Source: Deinococcus sp. Arct2-2 (lineage in GTDB: Bacteria; Deinococcota; Deinococci; Deinococcales; Deinococcaceae). From it: a DNA stretch of 46,237 nt. The DNA lies in contig NZ_SSNW01000043.1 of the NCBI RefSeq assembly GCF_004801315.1, positions 1 to 46,237 of the forward strand. Reading direction: 5' to 3'. Shown piece by piece: positions 17,752-27,600 of this stretch (position 1 is its first letter; each line of letters opens with the position of its first letter). The translations under genes and the position numbers were made by a program. The notes beneath the pieces are model-generated. The model saw only the letters and a list, made by a program, of their open reading frames with translations, was not told where the DNA came from and did not search any database.

Positions 17752-17931
17752 TGAGGAGAGAGCGTCGCCCTCTTTCTGTCTGCGGAAATCGCCTTGGCCT
17801 GAATTGCGCGTTCTCTTCCTCAACGGCGCTCCATCACCGCTCTTCGCTTGATCCCAGGCTGCCCCAGGGCCCAATCCAGAACAGACCTGCGCGGGTGGTG
17901 GTGAGAGGCCAAAGTTCTGCTGGAGGACGCC
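17752..17931 (+). ncRNA. Candidate IS110 bridge-RNA region
   Basis: IS110-group elements encode a structured guide (bridge) RNA in the non-coding left end just before the recombinase. Here about 180 non-coding bases precede the IS110 gene. An imperfect stem pairs 17752-17764 (TGAGGA-GAGA-GCG) with 17807-17822 (CGC, TCTC, TCCTCA), enclosing a 42-base internal region. A second weaker pairing joins CATCACCGC (about 17831) to GCGGGTGGTG (about 17892). The position fits a bridge RNA, but guide loops and exact ends cannot be set without the donor and target ends. Confidence 0.35.
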
Positions 17932-18936
17932 ATGATCATTCTTGGACTTGATCCCCACCCAACGACCCATACCGCCGTTGCTCTCGATTCTCGGGGCGTC
18001 GTTCTTGACAGCCTCAACGTCAAGAACGACGCCGACGGTCTCCACCAGTTGTGGCTGTGGTCTGTGCAGTTCGAAGACCACTGCTGGGCCATTGAAGGCG
18101 CAGGCAACCGGTATGTGGCTCCCCTGCTGGCCCTGCTGTTCGCCAGGAATCAGGTGGTGTATCACATTCATCCCAGCCTGACCAGTCAGTACCGTGCACG
18201 GCGGGGGAAGAAAAAGAACGACCTGGTCGATGCCGAGAACGTCGCTCGAGTCCTGCTGGCCAATCCAGAACTTCCGCCCTACCAGCTCAGCACGCAACGC
18301 ACCCGCTTGCAAGAGTTGTCCCGCACACGGGACAAACTCGCCCAGCAGCGCAAGGCCAATCAGATGATGCTCGAAGCGCTCCCAGACACGACGACCGCCT
18401 CGTTGAGCACGGCCCTTCAGGCCGTGCTGACCTCTCTCGAAGCAGCGTTGAAAGAGCTGGAACACGCCATGGCCACCCTGGTCGCTCAGGTCGCCCCCAC
18501 CCTGTTAACGGTGCAGGGGATCGGCGTGGTGCTGGCCGGTACCGTACTGGCCGAAATGGGTGACATCCAGCGGTTTGAGACCGTCCATCACTTTGCGAGT
18601 GATTGCGGCGCGGCACCAGTCGAGCGGGGAAGTGGGAAAAATACGCGCTGGTGCGTGAACGTCGGTGGCAACCGACAGCTCAACAGGGTGCTCCATCTGA
18701 TGGCTTTGACGCGCCTGCGCTGTGACGAACGGACCAAAACATTCGTGGCCAAGAAGGAACAAGAGGGAAAAACGAAACGAGCGGCACTTCGAGCACTCAA
18801 GACCCACCTGGCTCGCGAGTTGTACCGAACATTGCAGGCCAGCCATGTTGGCGGCCCCATCCCAGCCCCCTCTAAGGATCTTTTCCCCCGCCGACTTGAC
18901 ATACCAGGTTCAGGCCGTCAGGCTCTCTCCCTCTAA
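17932..18936 (+). CDS. IS110-family transposase (DEDD recombinase)
   Basis: The protein is 334 residues long. The N-terminal RuvC-like domain shows the first Asp in IILGLDPHPTTHTAVAL, the Glu in CWAIEGAGN and the Asp pair in KKKNDLVDAENVARVL (DEDD). A coiled segment (about 115-175) joins it to the C-terminal Tnp20 domain with VQGIGVVLAGTVLAEMGD and GSGKNTRWCVNVGGNRQL, where the Ser of GSGK is the likely nucleophile. The ATG follows TGGAGG. The frame is intact. It needs a bridge RNA to choose targets. A diverged copy of its last ~75 codons plus 3' flank is left at 44378-44640. Confidence 0.9.
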   Translation: MIILGLDPHPTTHTAVALDSRGVVLDSLNVKNDADGLHQLWLWSVQFEDHCWAIEGAGNRYVAPLLALLFARNQVVYHIHPSLTSQYRARRGKKKNDLVDAENVARVLLANPELPPYQLSTQRTRLQELSRTRDKLAQQRKANQMMLEALPDTTTASLSTALQAVLTSLEAALKELEHAMATLVAQVAPTLLTVQGIGVVLAGTVLAEMGDIQRFETVHHFASDCGAAPVERGSGKNTRWCVNVGGNRQLNRVLHLMALTRLRCDERTKTFVAKKEQEGKTKRAALRALKTHLARELYRTLQASHVGGPIPAPSKDLFPRRLDIPGSGRQALSL

Positions 18937-19034
18937 ACTGCAAGATGTGAGTCTGGTCTGCTCCTGTGGTTCCAAATCCAATGACCAAACGTCGATGCGA
19001 CCCTCAGCAGAGCCATGGGCAGAGCTTCACCGTG

Positions 19035-19469
19035 CTAGCGTCCCCCCGCACTGCCCAGCAGCCCCAAGACCAGAATGGCATCAGCACCCGATGCAGCGGT
19101 GGACAACTGTATAGGGTAGCGCCGCGAACCCGTAAGCCACGCATTGAGAAAGATTTTCGGCCCTCCGGCCACTGGCCCTCCGGCCACTCCACCCGCTGCC
19201 ACCCAAGGATAGGCCAGTTGCTTCTTGAACTGACTCTCCAACTTTGCCCGCACCTGATCGTCGATCACATTGGGAATCATGAAACATATGCGCTCAAATG
19301 AACCCACAACATTTTGAGGTGGACAATCAATCATTCGCGCTTCCTCAAATGTGGCTATGGCCGTAAATAAACTTGGATTTTCAACATAGGATGCCGAGGC
19401 CAGAGAATTATTTTGCCCGCCAGAAATAAAAGGCGCTGCTAGCACAAGAGAGATTAGCAATTTTTTCAT
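19035..19469 (-). CDS. Small secreted protein of unknown function
   Basis: The protein is 144 residues long. MKKLLISLVLAAPFISG is a clear Sec signal peptide. The mature part has single Cys residues in DCPPQ and RICFMIP and a segment of two tandem VAGGP repeats caused by an exact 15-bp duplication (19159-19188). The 5' half is AT-rich compared with the IS genes around it; the 3' end is GC-rich and low in complexity, so the C-terminus may have been replaced. It is the second of two small secreted genes on this strand (the other ends 26 bases upstream of it), probably one transcript. No family recognised. Confidence 0.55.
   Translation of the reverse strand: MKKLLISLVLAAPFISGGQNNSLASASYVENPSLFTAIATFEEARMIDCPPQNVVGSFERICFMIPNVIDDQVRAKLESQFKKQLAYPWVAAGGVAGGPVAGGPKIFLNAWLTGSRRYPIQLSTAASGADAILVLGLLGSAGGR
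19159..19188. repeat. Two tandem 15-bp copies inside a secreted-protein gene
   Basis: GGCCCTCCGGCCACT occurs twice in tandem (19159-19173 and 19174-19188). On the coding (minus) strand it adds exactly five residues (VAGGP) and keeps the frame. Confidence 0.8.
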
Positions 19470-19494
19470 CTAATTTATCCTTTTTATTTAAACC

Positions 19495-19818
19495 TCACCC
19501 TGTAACGGGTGGGGGCTGACTAACAAAACAACCAGAGGAAGATTCGGTAATGCCGCCATCAGACCAAAAGGTTGTTGTGATGATCCTGTAGCCAGAATAG
19601 AAGATGCCGTTTGTTACAACACCACAATCATACACTGTTTTTGTGCCTCTTCCTGTAGGTACAGGCATAGGGCCAGGAATATAGTTGACGACCACCACAT
19701 GATTATCCTTATACACAGCAATTTCATTGTTGCTCGCCGATGCCGTTATTCCAAAAAGAATGAGCATTGCAGCAGCAGCAATGAGTCTGTTGATATTCCC
19801 CAAAAATTTGATTTGCAT
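19495..19818 (-). CDS. Small secreted protein of unknown function
   Basis: The protein is 107 residues long. The N-terminus (MQIKFLGNINRLIAAAAMLI) leads a Sec signal peptide with cleavage likely after ITASA. The mature part contains VVVVNYIPGPMPVPTGRGTK and two Cys (YDCGVV, SGCFVS) that could form a disulphide. It is AT-rich compared with the GC-rich context, which suggests acquisition. It lies 26 bases upstream of the next secreted gene, possibly the same transcript. No family recognised; a surface or antimicrobial-like role would be a guess. Confidence 0.6.
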   Translation of the reverse strand: MQIKFLGNINRLIAAAAMLILFGITASASNNEIAVYKDNHVVVVNYIPGPMPVPTGRGTKTVYDCGVVTNGIFYSGYRIITTTFWSDGGITESSSGCFVSQPPPVTG

Positions 19819-19902
19819 TTACGTTATCCTTGAATATGGTTCAGGCTATGTCAACTGCTCAGTAGATTGTATTAATATTTGATGAACTATTCAGCCAATT
19901 GG

Positions 19903-21173
19903 GCTGATCGCCTGACAGAAAATATGAGAAAGCGTCTCCGGTAGGGGACACTTTCTGCTTGTGAAAACCGAAAGCACCCGAGGGGACGCCCCCCGAATGT
20001 ATCAAGCCGTGCTCGCACATCTTGAGCATTCCCTCTGGAACGATACCCGCAATGCCCGCACCCTCGCCTGGATGGTCACTGGCTTGGTGCTTTCCCAAAG
20101 GGCCTCGCTCTCTGCCTGGCTTCCTCACATTCACTCCCATGCGACTTTCGCTCAGAGCACAGAACGCCGAGTTCGGAGATGGCTGGAGAACCCAGCCATT
20201 GACCCCGTCAGCATGTACGGCCCACTTGTCACCCGGGCTCTCCGCGACTGGGGAGGACACACTCTCGTTCTGGCTCTGGATACCAGCGTGCTCTTCGAGA
20301 AGTTCTGCCTGATCCGTGTCTCTGTGCTCTTCCGAGGACGAGCGGTGCCGCTCGTCTCGCATGTCCTTGAACATTCCAGCGCCCAGGTCAGTACCGCCCA
20401 CCTCCTTCCCGTCCTCGCTGAGGTGAAGGGTCTCCTCGATTTCCTCGGGATCTGTCAGGTTCGCCTGTTGGCGGACCGAGGCTTTTGCGATACGGAATTG
20501 ATGGGCTGGCTGCAGATCTGCGGCTGGCACTACCGTATTCGAATCAAATCCAGCCTGATTCTCGCTGCCCCGGATGGGCAGCGACTCTGCAAGGTCAGTG
20601 AGATCCGCCTGGCGCCACGAGAGACCCGTTGCTTCCAGAACATCACCTTGACAGGGCGACACTTCGGCCCAGTTCACGTGGCTCTGGCCCGTCCATCGGA
20701 CGGGCCAGAGCAGTGGCAGGTCGTCAGTGACGAACCAACGAGCGTGGAGACCTTTGCCGAATACGGCGAACGCTTTCAGATCGAGGAAGGCTTTCTCGAC
20801 GAGAAAAGCGGGTTGTTTGGCTTGGAGGACTCCAAGATACGAGATGCCAACAGCCTAGAACGGTTGATTCTGGTACTCTCGGTCGCAACCTTGCTGCTGG
20901 TCTCGGAGGGAATCCAGATGGTGCAGCGTGGGGATCAACGTGTCGTCGATCCCCACTGGCAACGAGCGTTGAGTTACTTGAAAATTGGTCTGCGGGCTGT
21001 TCAATATGCCTTGAGCCGAGGTCAAACCATCTTCTCCAATTTGACACTTCAGGGGGGGCCCGATCCTGAGCCGCTAAGACGAACACGCCCTCAGGTTCAC
21101 CCGACGGCAACGCTTGAAGTCGGCTGGCAAATCATTTTTCGGTCTCCCTCATAAAATCTGTCAGGCGATCAGC
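19903..21173 (+). mobile_element. IS4-family insertion sequence
   Basis: The ends carry the perfect 17-bp inverted repeat GCTGATCGCCTGACAGA (19903-19919) and its complement (21157-21173), with weaker pairing further in. The length is 1271 bp and one intact transposase gene fills it. It interrupts, or lies against, the 5' part of an IS110-type gene on the minus strand (21174-21286). No direct target repeat is seen. Confidence 0.8.
19961..21154 (+). CDS. IS4-family DDE transposase
   Basis: The 397-residue protein shows the catalytic Asp in LALDTSVL, the second Asp in [10 protein letters not shown], and the Glu in the IS4 signature Y-(2)-R-(3)-E-(6)-K, matched exactly by [15 protein letters not shown]. 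The frame is intact with no stop, so it may be active. The N-terminal 90 residues hold an HTH-like DNA-binding part. The likely start is at 19961 (GTG) or at the ATG at 19997 (MYQAVLAH). It reads up to the right terminal repeat (ends RSPS, encoded by the repeat). Confidence 0.9.
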   Translation: MKTESTRGDAPRMYQAVLAHLEHSLWNDTRNARTLAWMVTGLVLSQRASLSAWLPHIHSHATFAQSTERRVRRWLENPAIDPVSMYGPLVTRALRDWGGHTLVLALDTSVLFEKFCLIRVSVLFRGRAVPLVSHVLEHSSAQVSTAHLLPVLAEVKGLLDFLGICQVRLLADRGFCDTELMGWLQICGWHYRIRIKSSLILAAPDGQRLCKVSEIRLAPRETRCFQNITLTGRHFGPVHVALARPSDGPEQWQVVSDEPTSVETFAEYGERFQIEEGFLDEKSGLFGLEDSKIRDANSLERLILVLSVATLLLVSEGIQMVQRGDQRVVDPHWQRALSYLKIGLRAVQYALSRGQTIFSNLTLQGGPDPEPLRRTRPQVHPTATLEVGWQIIFRSPS

Positions 21174-21286
21174 ACCGTATTGTCAACGTTAGGCAGGGCA
21201 TGAGGTGTCAACGATGGGTCGCCTTCAGCGGCCCGCAGATGGGCAAAAAACACGTCTTTGCCGATATCGATACCCATCACAACCAT
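21162..21286 (-). pseudogene. IS110-family transposase, N-terminal fragment
   Basis: From ATG 21286 the minus strand encodes MVVMGIDIGKDVFFAHLRAA then EGDPSLTPHALPNVDNTVL, the first part of an IS110 RuvC-like domain with the first catalytic Asp in GIDIGKD. It ends at a TGA formed by the terminal repeat of the IS4 element (GATCGCCTGA). No continuation is found at the other side of the IS4 element. It differs from the intact IS110 at 17932, so it is a second IS110 type. Confidence 0.75.
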
Positions 21287-21655
21287 AAAAACCTCTCGAA
21301 AAGTGGGGTGGTCAGGCCAATTCTGCTTTGCTTGGACTGTCTCTTATCTGCAGGCTCGGAGCCTTGTCTAGGATGCAGTCTGCAAGAAAGCGCCCGGATC
21401 AGCCAGATCTAGAGCACGGTCTCGAACGACCAAAAGTGCATACTAGCTCGCTGACCCGGACTGGCCGGACAGCTCATTCTGATCAGGAATGTTGCCGCGA
21501 CCTAGAGATAAAAGTGCATGGCTTAAGACCAGCGGGTTGGGACAGTCAAACCTCAAAGAGTTTGGATCTATTCCTTAATCTAATCTTAAGACTTTCAAGC
21601 TCAAGCAGGGCAAGTTAGCGTTGTTCCTTCCACATAATGTGGTACAGGTGAGGGC
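21287..21655. other. Non-coding region before the RHS gene
   Basis: No gene is supported. The part next to the IS110 fragment would correspond to its left end and could hold an orphan bridge-RNA sequence. The 10-base repeat AAAAGTGCAT occurs at 21432-21441 and 21510-21519. An AT-rich tract at 21560-21600 probably contains the promoter of the RHS gene. Confidence 0.4.
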
Positions 21656-24600
21656 ATGACGCGCGTCCTCAGGTCAGCCCCATCTGTCTCATGGTCAGGC
21701 GAACGGCGGAGACGCGCGGCGAGTGCCGTGATGGCCGTTCTGTTTCTCACGCTCAGCTATGTGCCGGGAGCGCTGGTGGCAGCGGCCCCTCAACTGTTCG
21801 CCTTCGTCGGGCCAGGGGTGACCAATATTCCGATTCCGGCCACCGCGTTTGGCGATCCCGGCTTCGGAGAAGTCGCTGACGCCATCAATGTGGCGACCGG
21901 CAACGCCTATGTGGACCTAGGCCAGCTCACCCGCAACAACACCAACACCAAAGCCTCCACCACCACCAACACCGTGGTCGGTGGTGCTACCAGCCCGAAC
22001 ACCAGTCTGTCCGGCAGCTTTAACGTCAAGGGCGTCCTGCGCCTGATGGGCTTCAATCCAACCGTCACTGCTGCACCTCAGGAATGGGCCATGGGGGTGG
22101 GAGACGGCGGATCTCAACTTTACAGGCGCGCCACCAGCACGGAGATCGCTGCTGCACCCAGCTGGATCAATCAGCGGTACGCCGGTGTCCGGGCGACAAC
22201 GACTTCCTTTATTTCCAAGCTGCAAACAGGCATCGAAACGCCCGAAACCTGGCTTATCCAGTACCGGTTGCCGAATGGACAAATGGTGGTTCATTACTAC
22301 GACCATGATGGCAACCGCACCACTTTCTGGCGCGATGGGCAATACGCTGACTATCAGCAGACTCCCCACGAACAGTACTGGGGGGTCGCGGGGCAACCAA
22401 CGAGTGACGCTGAAGGCAGCACCGCTCCCCGCACCGAATTCACCTACACAGCGGCCGGCAACGGACAACTCGCGAAAGTTCGGGACTACTGGGGCCGCAC
22501 CACCACCTATGAGTGGGATGGCAACACCGGAACAGTCACGGCCATCAATATCTTGCTCCAGAACGAAAACGATGCCAGTACTTGGCGGCGACGAGTTGAA
22601 TACACCTACGGCCTTTTAGGCAGTCAACGGGTTGTCGAATACATGGTCTTCCGAACCTACAATGCTCAGAACCAGGCAATTGGGCGTTGGTTTGACCTGG
22701 ATTACAAGCCAGGAGCCAACGGGGAACTTCTCTTGGACAAGGTCAAACGCCCTGTCCTGGCCGACGGCAGTGAAGGCCAGCAGCAAGGCAAGGGGTGGAA
22801 AACCACGACCTACACCTACGACGCTTATAACCGCGTGTCGAGCATCAACACTTTGGGCGAGCCGGACACCACCTTCTTGTACGAAAGCGGCAGTCCTGCC
22901 GGTGGCGCGAAAGTCACAGTGACTCAAAATGAGAAGCAGAAGGTCTATCACTTCACGACCGACAACCGCCTCCGCACCATCACGGTCAAAGACATCAACC
23001 CCGTCTTCAGTGCCTCCGCAACGGAAGCCCCCCACATTCGGACGTATGGGCAAGACTTTTACTATAGCGTCCTCAATCAGATTCGCTACATCAAGCCGGC
23101 CAAAGGCCCCCCTCAGGAGTTCTGGTTTGACACGCGCGGAAACAGAACCCAGTGGGTGGAGTACCTCAGTGACGGAGGCCCCATCCTTCGCAAAACCAAT
23201 TACGACTACAACGCCGACAACCGGCTCACGAAAGAGACCATCGCCGCAACCCCGAGTCATGCGGGCCGGGCCAATGATCTCCTCAGTGAGACGTCGGTGG
23301 CGTACGGCACCGATGAGCGACGGATTGAGTACACGCCGTTCGACGTTGCCAATGTGGCAGGACAGAGTTTCACGGCGGTAAAGAAGATCGAGGAGAAGCG
23401 TTACCTGGATAGCAGTGCTACTCCTCGGCGCCAATTCATCACTGAAATAGATGGCTTGGCCCGCGTTACCGCGACCCGACTCCGTAAAGGGGCAGACACC
23501 AGTGATTACCGCGCCGTCACCTACGGCTATAACTGGAGTAACCCAGAGGCGCTGAGCAATTGGGTTCCTGTTCCAGACGCTGGTGGCCGGGGCGACTGGA
23601 CTTCTACCCGCATGGTCAGGAGCTACGGCGACCTCGTCTACAGCAAAACGGTGACCGGTCTCAACATCGACTCTCAAACGTTCGTCTACCACTACGATGA
23701 ATTAGGGAACACGACTTATCAGTACGCCACAGACGCTTTTGTGGGAAATTGGGACGGCGCCACTCCATCGAAGCGGCTCCTTGTGACTTTCGAGGCTTTC
23801 GATGGGTTCGGCAACAAGGTCTGGCGCCGGGTGCTCTCGCAACTCGGCCCCAATATCAGCAATGCGTGGGAAGAAAACAAAACGTGGACCTATTACGCGA
23901 CTGGAGAATTGAAGGCATCTTCTGAGGGACATCCCACGGAAGGGGGTGGCGTGCGCCGCCTCACGGCCTACACCTACGACGAGACCAGCACTTCCGCTAA
24001 CTTTGGCCGAGTCAACAAGGTTCAGGCGGGCGAGGGAAGTGACACGACAGTGAGCACAGTCCATCACACGACCGACTTGGGGTACGACACCTACGGACGC
24101 GCTGTGACCTCGACCGTCGATGGCTTCACGACCACGCTGGTGTATGACACGCTTGACCGCGTGGTCAAGACCACCCATCCGGATGGCGCCTACCGCCGCG
24201 TGAGATACCACACCGACGGTCAGATTCACGGTGAGATCATTAAAGACATCGGTTCCAATGAGGTCACGATCTACCGCGATGTGGATTCAGCGAGCCGGGA
24301 ATATGCCGTGTTCTACCCTGAAGGGTCGGTTCGCACCTACTACGACGCCTTCGATCGCCCTATCAAAATCACTGACAACCGCTTGGTCATGAACAGCAGT
24401 GACAGTGACCGGAGCACCTACTTCAACTATGACACGGCAGGCAACCTGATTCGGAAACTTGATCCGGCCTTGGTCACCGTCGGGGGTCCGTACAGCGATG
24501 CCCGCCGCCCTTACGCGGAATACGGCTATGATGAGTTCGACCGCCAGACCGTGACCGGAACATTGATGTCCGGCGCGACCATCACGCCACAGAACATGTC

Positions 24601-27600
24601 CTCAGCCAATGGAGCGTGGGCCTGGACCACCACGGAGTACGACGCTTTTGACCGTCCCGTGAAGAAGACAGATGCTGACGGGTACGATACCAAGTTGACC
24701 TACGACAACAGTAGCAACGTCACCAGCATCACCCGTGAAGTGTGGAACGGTGATGAGCCTGGCAAAGGGTATGTGCACATGGGCTTCGATGGGGTGACGA
24801 CACGCACTGCGTACGACGGCTTAGGCCGGCAGGTTCAGCAAGTCGATGGCCGCGGGAACAGCAAACGCACCACATACAATCCATTTGGCGTACAGTCCCA
24901 GGTGAACGAACTCAATAACGTCACCCACGTGTTTACTTACACCCCAGACGGCCTTCTGTCCGGTGTCTGGGAGCCGGACAACAACACAGGAACCACCGCC
25001 CAGCATGGCAGTGTGAATGTGACCTCACCCAGTGGCACCCATACCCGTACCGAGTACCGCCACTACGGGAGTCGTTCGCTCCCGGCCCGTATCTACCGGG
25101 CCCACATGAATACGGCAGCGGGTCCGGAGTCTGGTGCACGAACGGATTACGTGTACAACGCCCAGGGCCGACCCACTCAAACGACCTTGCCTCCGGATCA
25201 GTCTGCCAGCATCATTCAGACCTACAACCACGCGGGCAAGGTCTTGAGCAGCACGGACGCCAATCGCTTTGTCACCACCTACAAGTATGACTGGGCAGGT
25301 CGCCTCACCGAAAAAAAGGAGCATGCTCGAAGCGGGAGCACAACCGACAGTCAGGTGGCAGGCCTATCGAACGGTCTCGTCACCACTTACCGTTATGACA
25401 AGGCAGGTAACCTTAGTTATCAGAACGAGCGCGGCTTAATCACAGAGTACAAGTCCAACTCGCTGGGTAAAGTGATTTCTGAGAGCCGTCCAAGGGTAGG
25501 CGACGCGACTTCAACCAATTGGAAGCACCGCACCTATCGTCTGGATGGGCCGATGACCGCAGAAACGAGCTACGACTATGTCGGCAGCTTGACCACCACA
25601 CCAGATATTACGGAGCCTTCGGATACCCGAATGACCAACTCGGCGGGCAACATTACCTTCAAGTGGTATTACGCCCGCGGCCTTCAAATCGGTGAGGTCT
25701 CTTACGGCGCCAATAAGAGTTGGGAATACACCCGACACACCTTTGTGAACGGGCTGGGCAACCGTCACTTCCGCCAATTTTGGGGCAACCCAGGCATTTA
25801 TAAGCCGCAGCAGTACGCCAACGGAGCGGCCACGGGGTACACCAATTATTGGAGCCTCTGGAAATTTGATGCCAACAGCAACCTGTTAAATAGTTGGGAT
25901 ACACCCAGCGATGCCGGTGGCGAAGCGTTTTTAGATGGCAACCTCGTTCAGAACCAATTTGTGTACACCTACAGCCCAACGAACAAGGAAACTGCTCAAA
26001 CGCGCAATATTCAGGTTCGCCACCGGGGTCAAGTGCCGGGCAACGTGCTAACAGCGAACTACGGGGGGGCCAACGGCGTCGTGTTGGCAGCCAGTGTATC
26101 GACCAGTACGGCCACTTACACTGAGCGGGATCAATTGGAGAAAGTGGTCATTACTGATCAAAATCCTACTCTGCCTGCTGTTCTGATCAACGGCACTCCT
26201 CCACAGCAAGATGTCATCGGCACTACGGAAACCAAGAGCATCACCTACTCGTATTACCAAGATGGACAGCGTGAGTACGCTTGGGCCGGCGACGGAACTC
26301 AGTACGGAAGCTACCGCACCTACAAGTTCACGGAATATGACCAGCGAGGCCGGGAATTACTGGTACGGAGCACCAATGGGGCCTACGCTGAAATCAATAC
26401 GACCTATGGCATTGATGGCACCATTACCAACAGTGTCATCCGCGGCAGTGAGGTCTACCGCTCGGTGATCACCCCAACGGTCGGCGGGTTGACTGCCAAA
26501 AACGTCACAACTCAAGACGGTCAAACCAAAACCAACAGTACGGTGTTTTCGAATGGGAGCACGTTGGTTGGTGTGCCGTACACGACCACCCATTCCAGTT
26601 CGGTGACGGGCACTCCAGTGACTACCACCACAAATAGCTACAATGTTTACGGCAATTTAATTGATAGCCAAGGGACCCATCCAAACTCCCAGCCTGAGTA
26701 CCCTGTTCAAACGCAAGTTTATCAAGCGAGTTATAATTCGAACGGGTCAGTCGCCTCTGAAAGTAAATTCAGTCCTATACCGGAGTCTCCAAACTATCAG
26801 TATCTCACCTCGACTTACACTTTAGATTCGCGTGGCAACCGTTTGGCTGTAAGTGGTGGTGAAGCCAGCGGGTATATCAAACGATACGATGCCGACAACA
26901 GGGTCAGCCAGTTCGACAATCGCAGCAATAATGCACGCAGTACGTATTTTTGTAGTGGCGCCATCAACTACCAGTGTTACGGTGTTGGCAATCGTTACAA
27001 CGATTTCCGCTATGACCCTTTTGGTCAACAGGTATTGAGTAGTACGGGACAAATTGAAGAACAAAATGATCCGTATTGGTACCGTGAACATGGGGTCTGG
27101 CGGGATTGGAGTAGCGCCCATTTTGTCAACGGCGAAATCCAATTGATTCTCCAACAGGCGGGGAACTTTGTGTATAAGTGCACAGGGAATGGCACGCAGT
27201 GTCAAATTCCCAGTTACACGTACGGCTCCCTCAGTATCCGAGTCCGCGATGCGACCTACAGCCTTGCGAACGGCTACTCCGATAATACCGTTTGGACTGG
27301 CACCATGCCCTTTGCCATCGTTAAAGCCAGTGTCGAATCCTTGGATGCCCCGATTAAGCCGCTGAGCAGTGTGCTGAATATCAATCCGCTGGAAGTGACC
27401 ACTGGAAGTCTCTCGAGCATCAATTTGCCCGATCCGAGTCAGATCAAAGCTGGGGACGTGCAGGCCAAAGACGCCCCAGTAAAAGTAGACCCGAAGAAGC
27501 CGCAGGCTGTGAACCCTGCACCCGAAAGCAAAATCAATGTGCAGTTGGGAGTAGGTGGCTTAGCTCAAGCCAAGACAGAGGAATCTTCCTCCAATCCAGT

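Noticed and set aside
19859..20677. 272-codon minus-strand frame opposite the IS4 transposase
   Set aside because: The plus-strand transposase has the exact YREK signature; the opposite frame has none and passes through the terminal repeat.
21432..21519. Direct repeat AAAAGTGCAT, two copies
   Set aside because: Only two 10-base copies 78 bases apart with no further structure; no sign of CRISPR, iteron array or attachment site.
22616..23692. 358-codon minus-strand frame inside the RHS gene
   Set aside because: It is an antisense artefact of the repeat-rich, GC-biased RHS sequence.
21903..27100. Repetitive coding sequence in the RHS gene considered as DNA repeat or CRISPR
   Set aside because: The periodicity is in the protein (YD repeats, variable spacing) with no conserved DNA unit.
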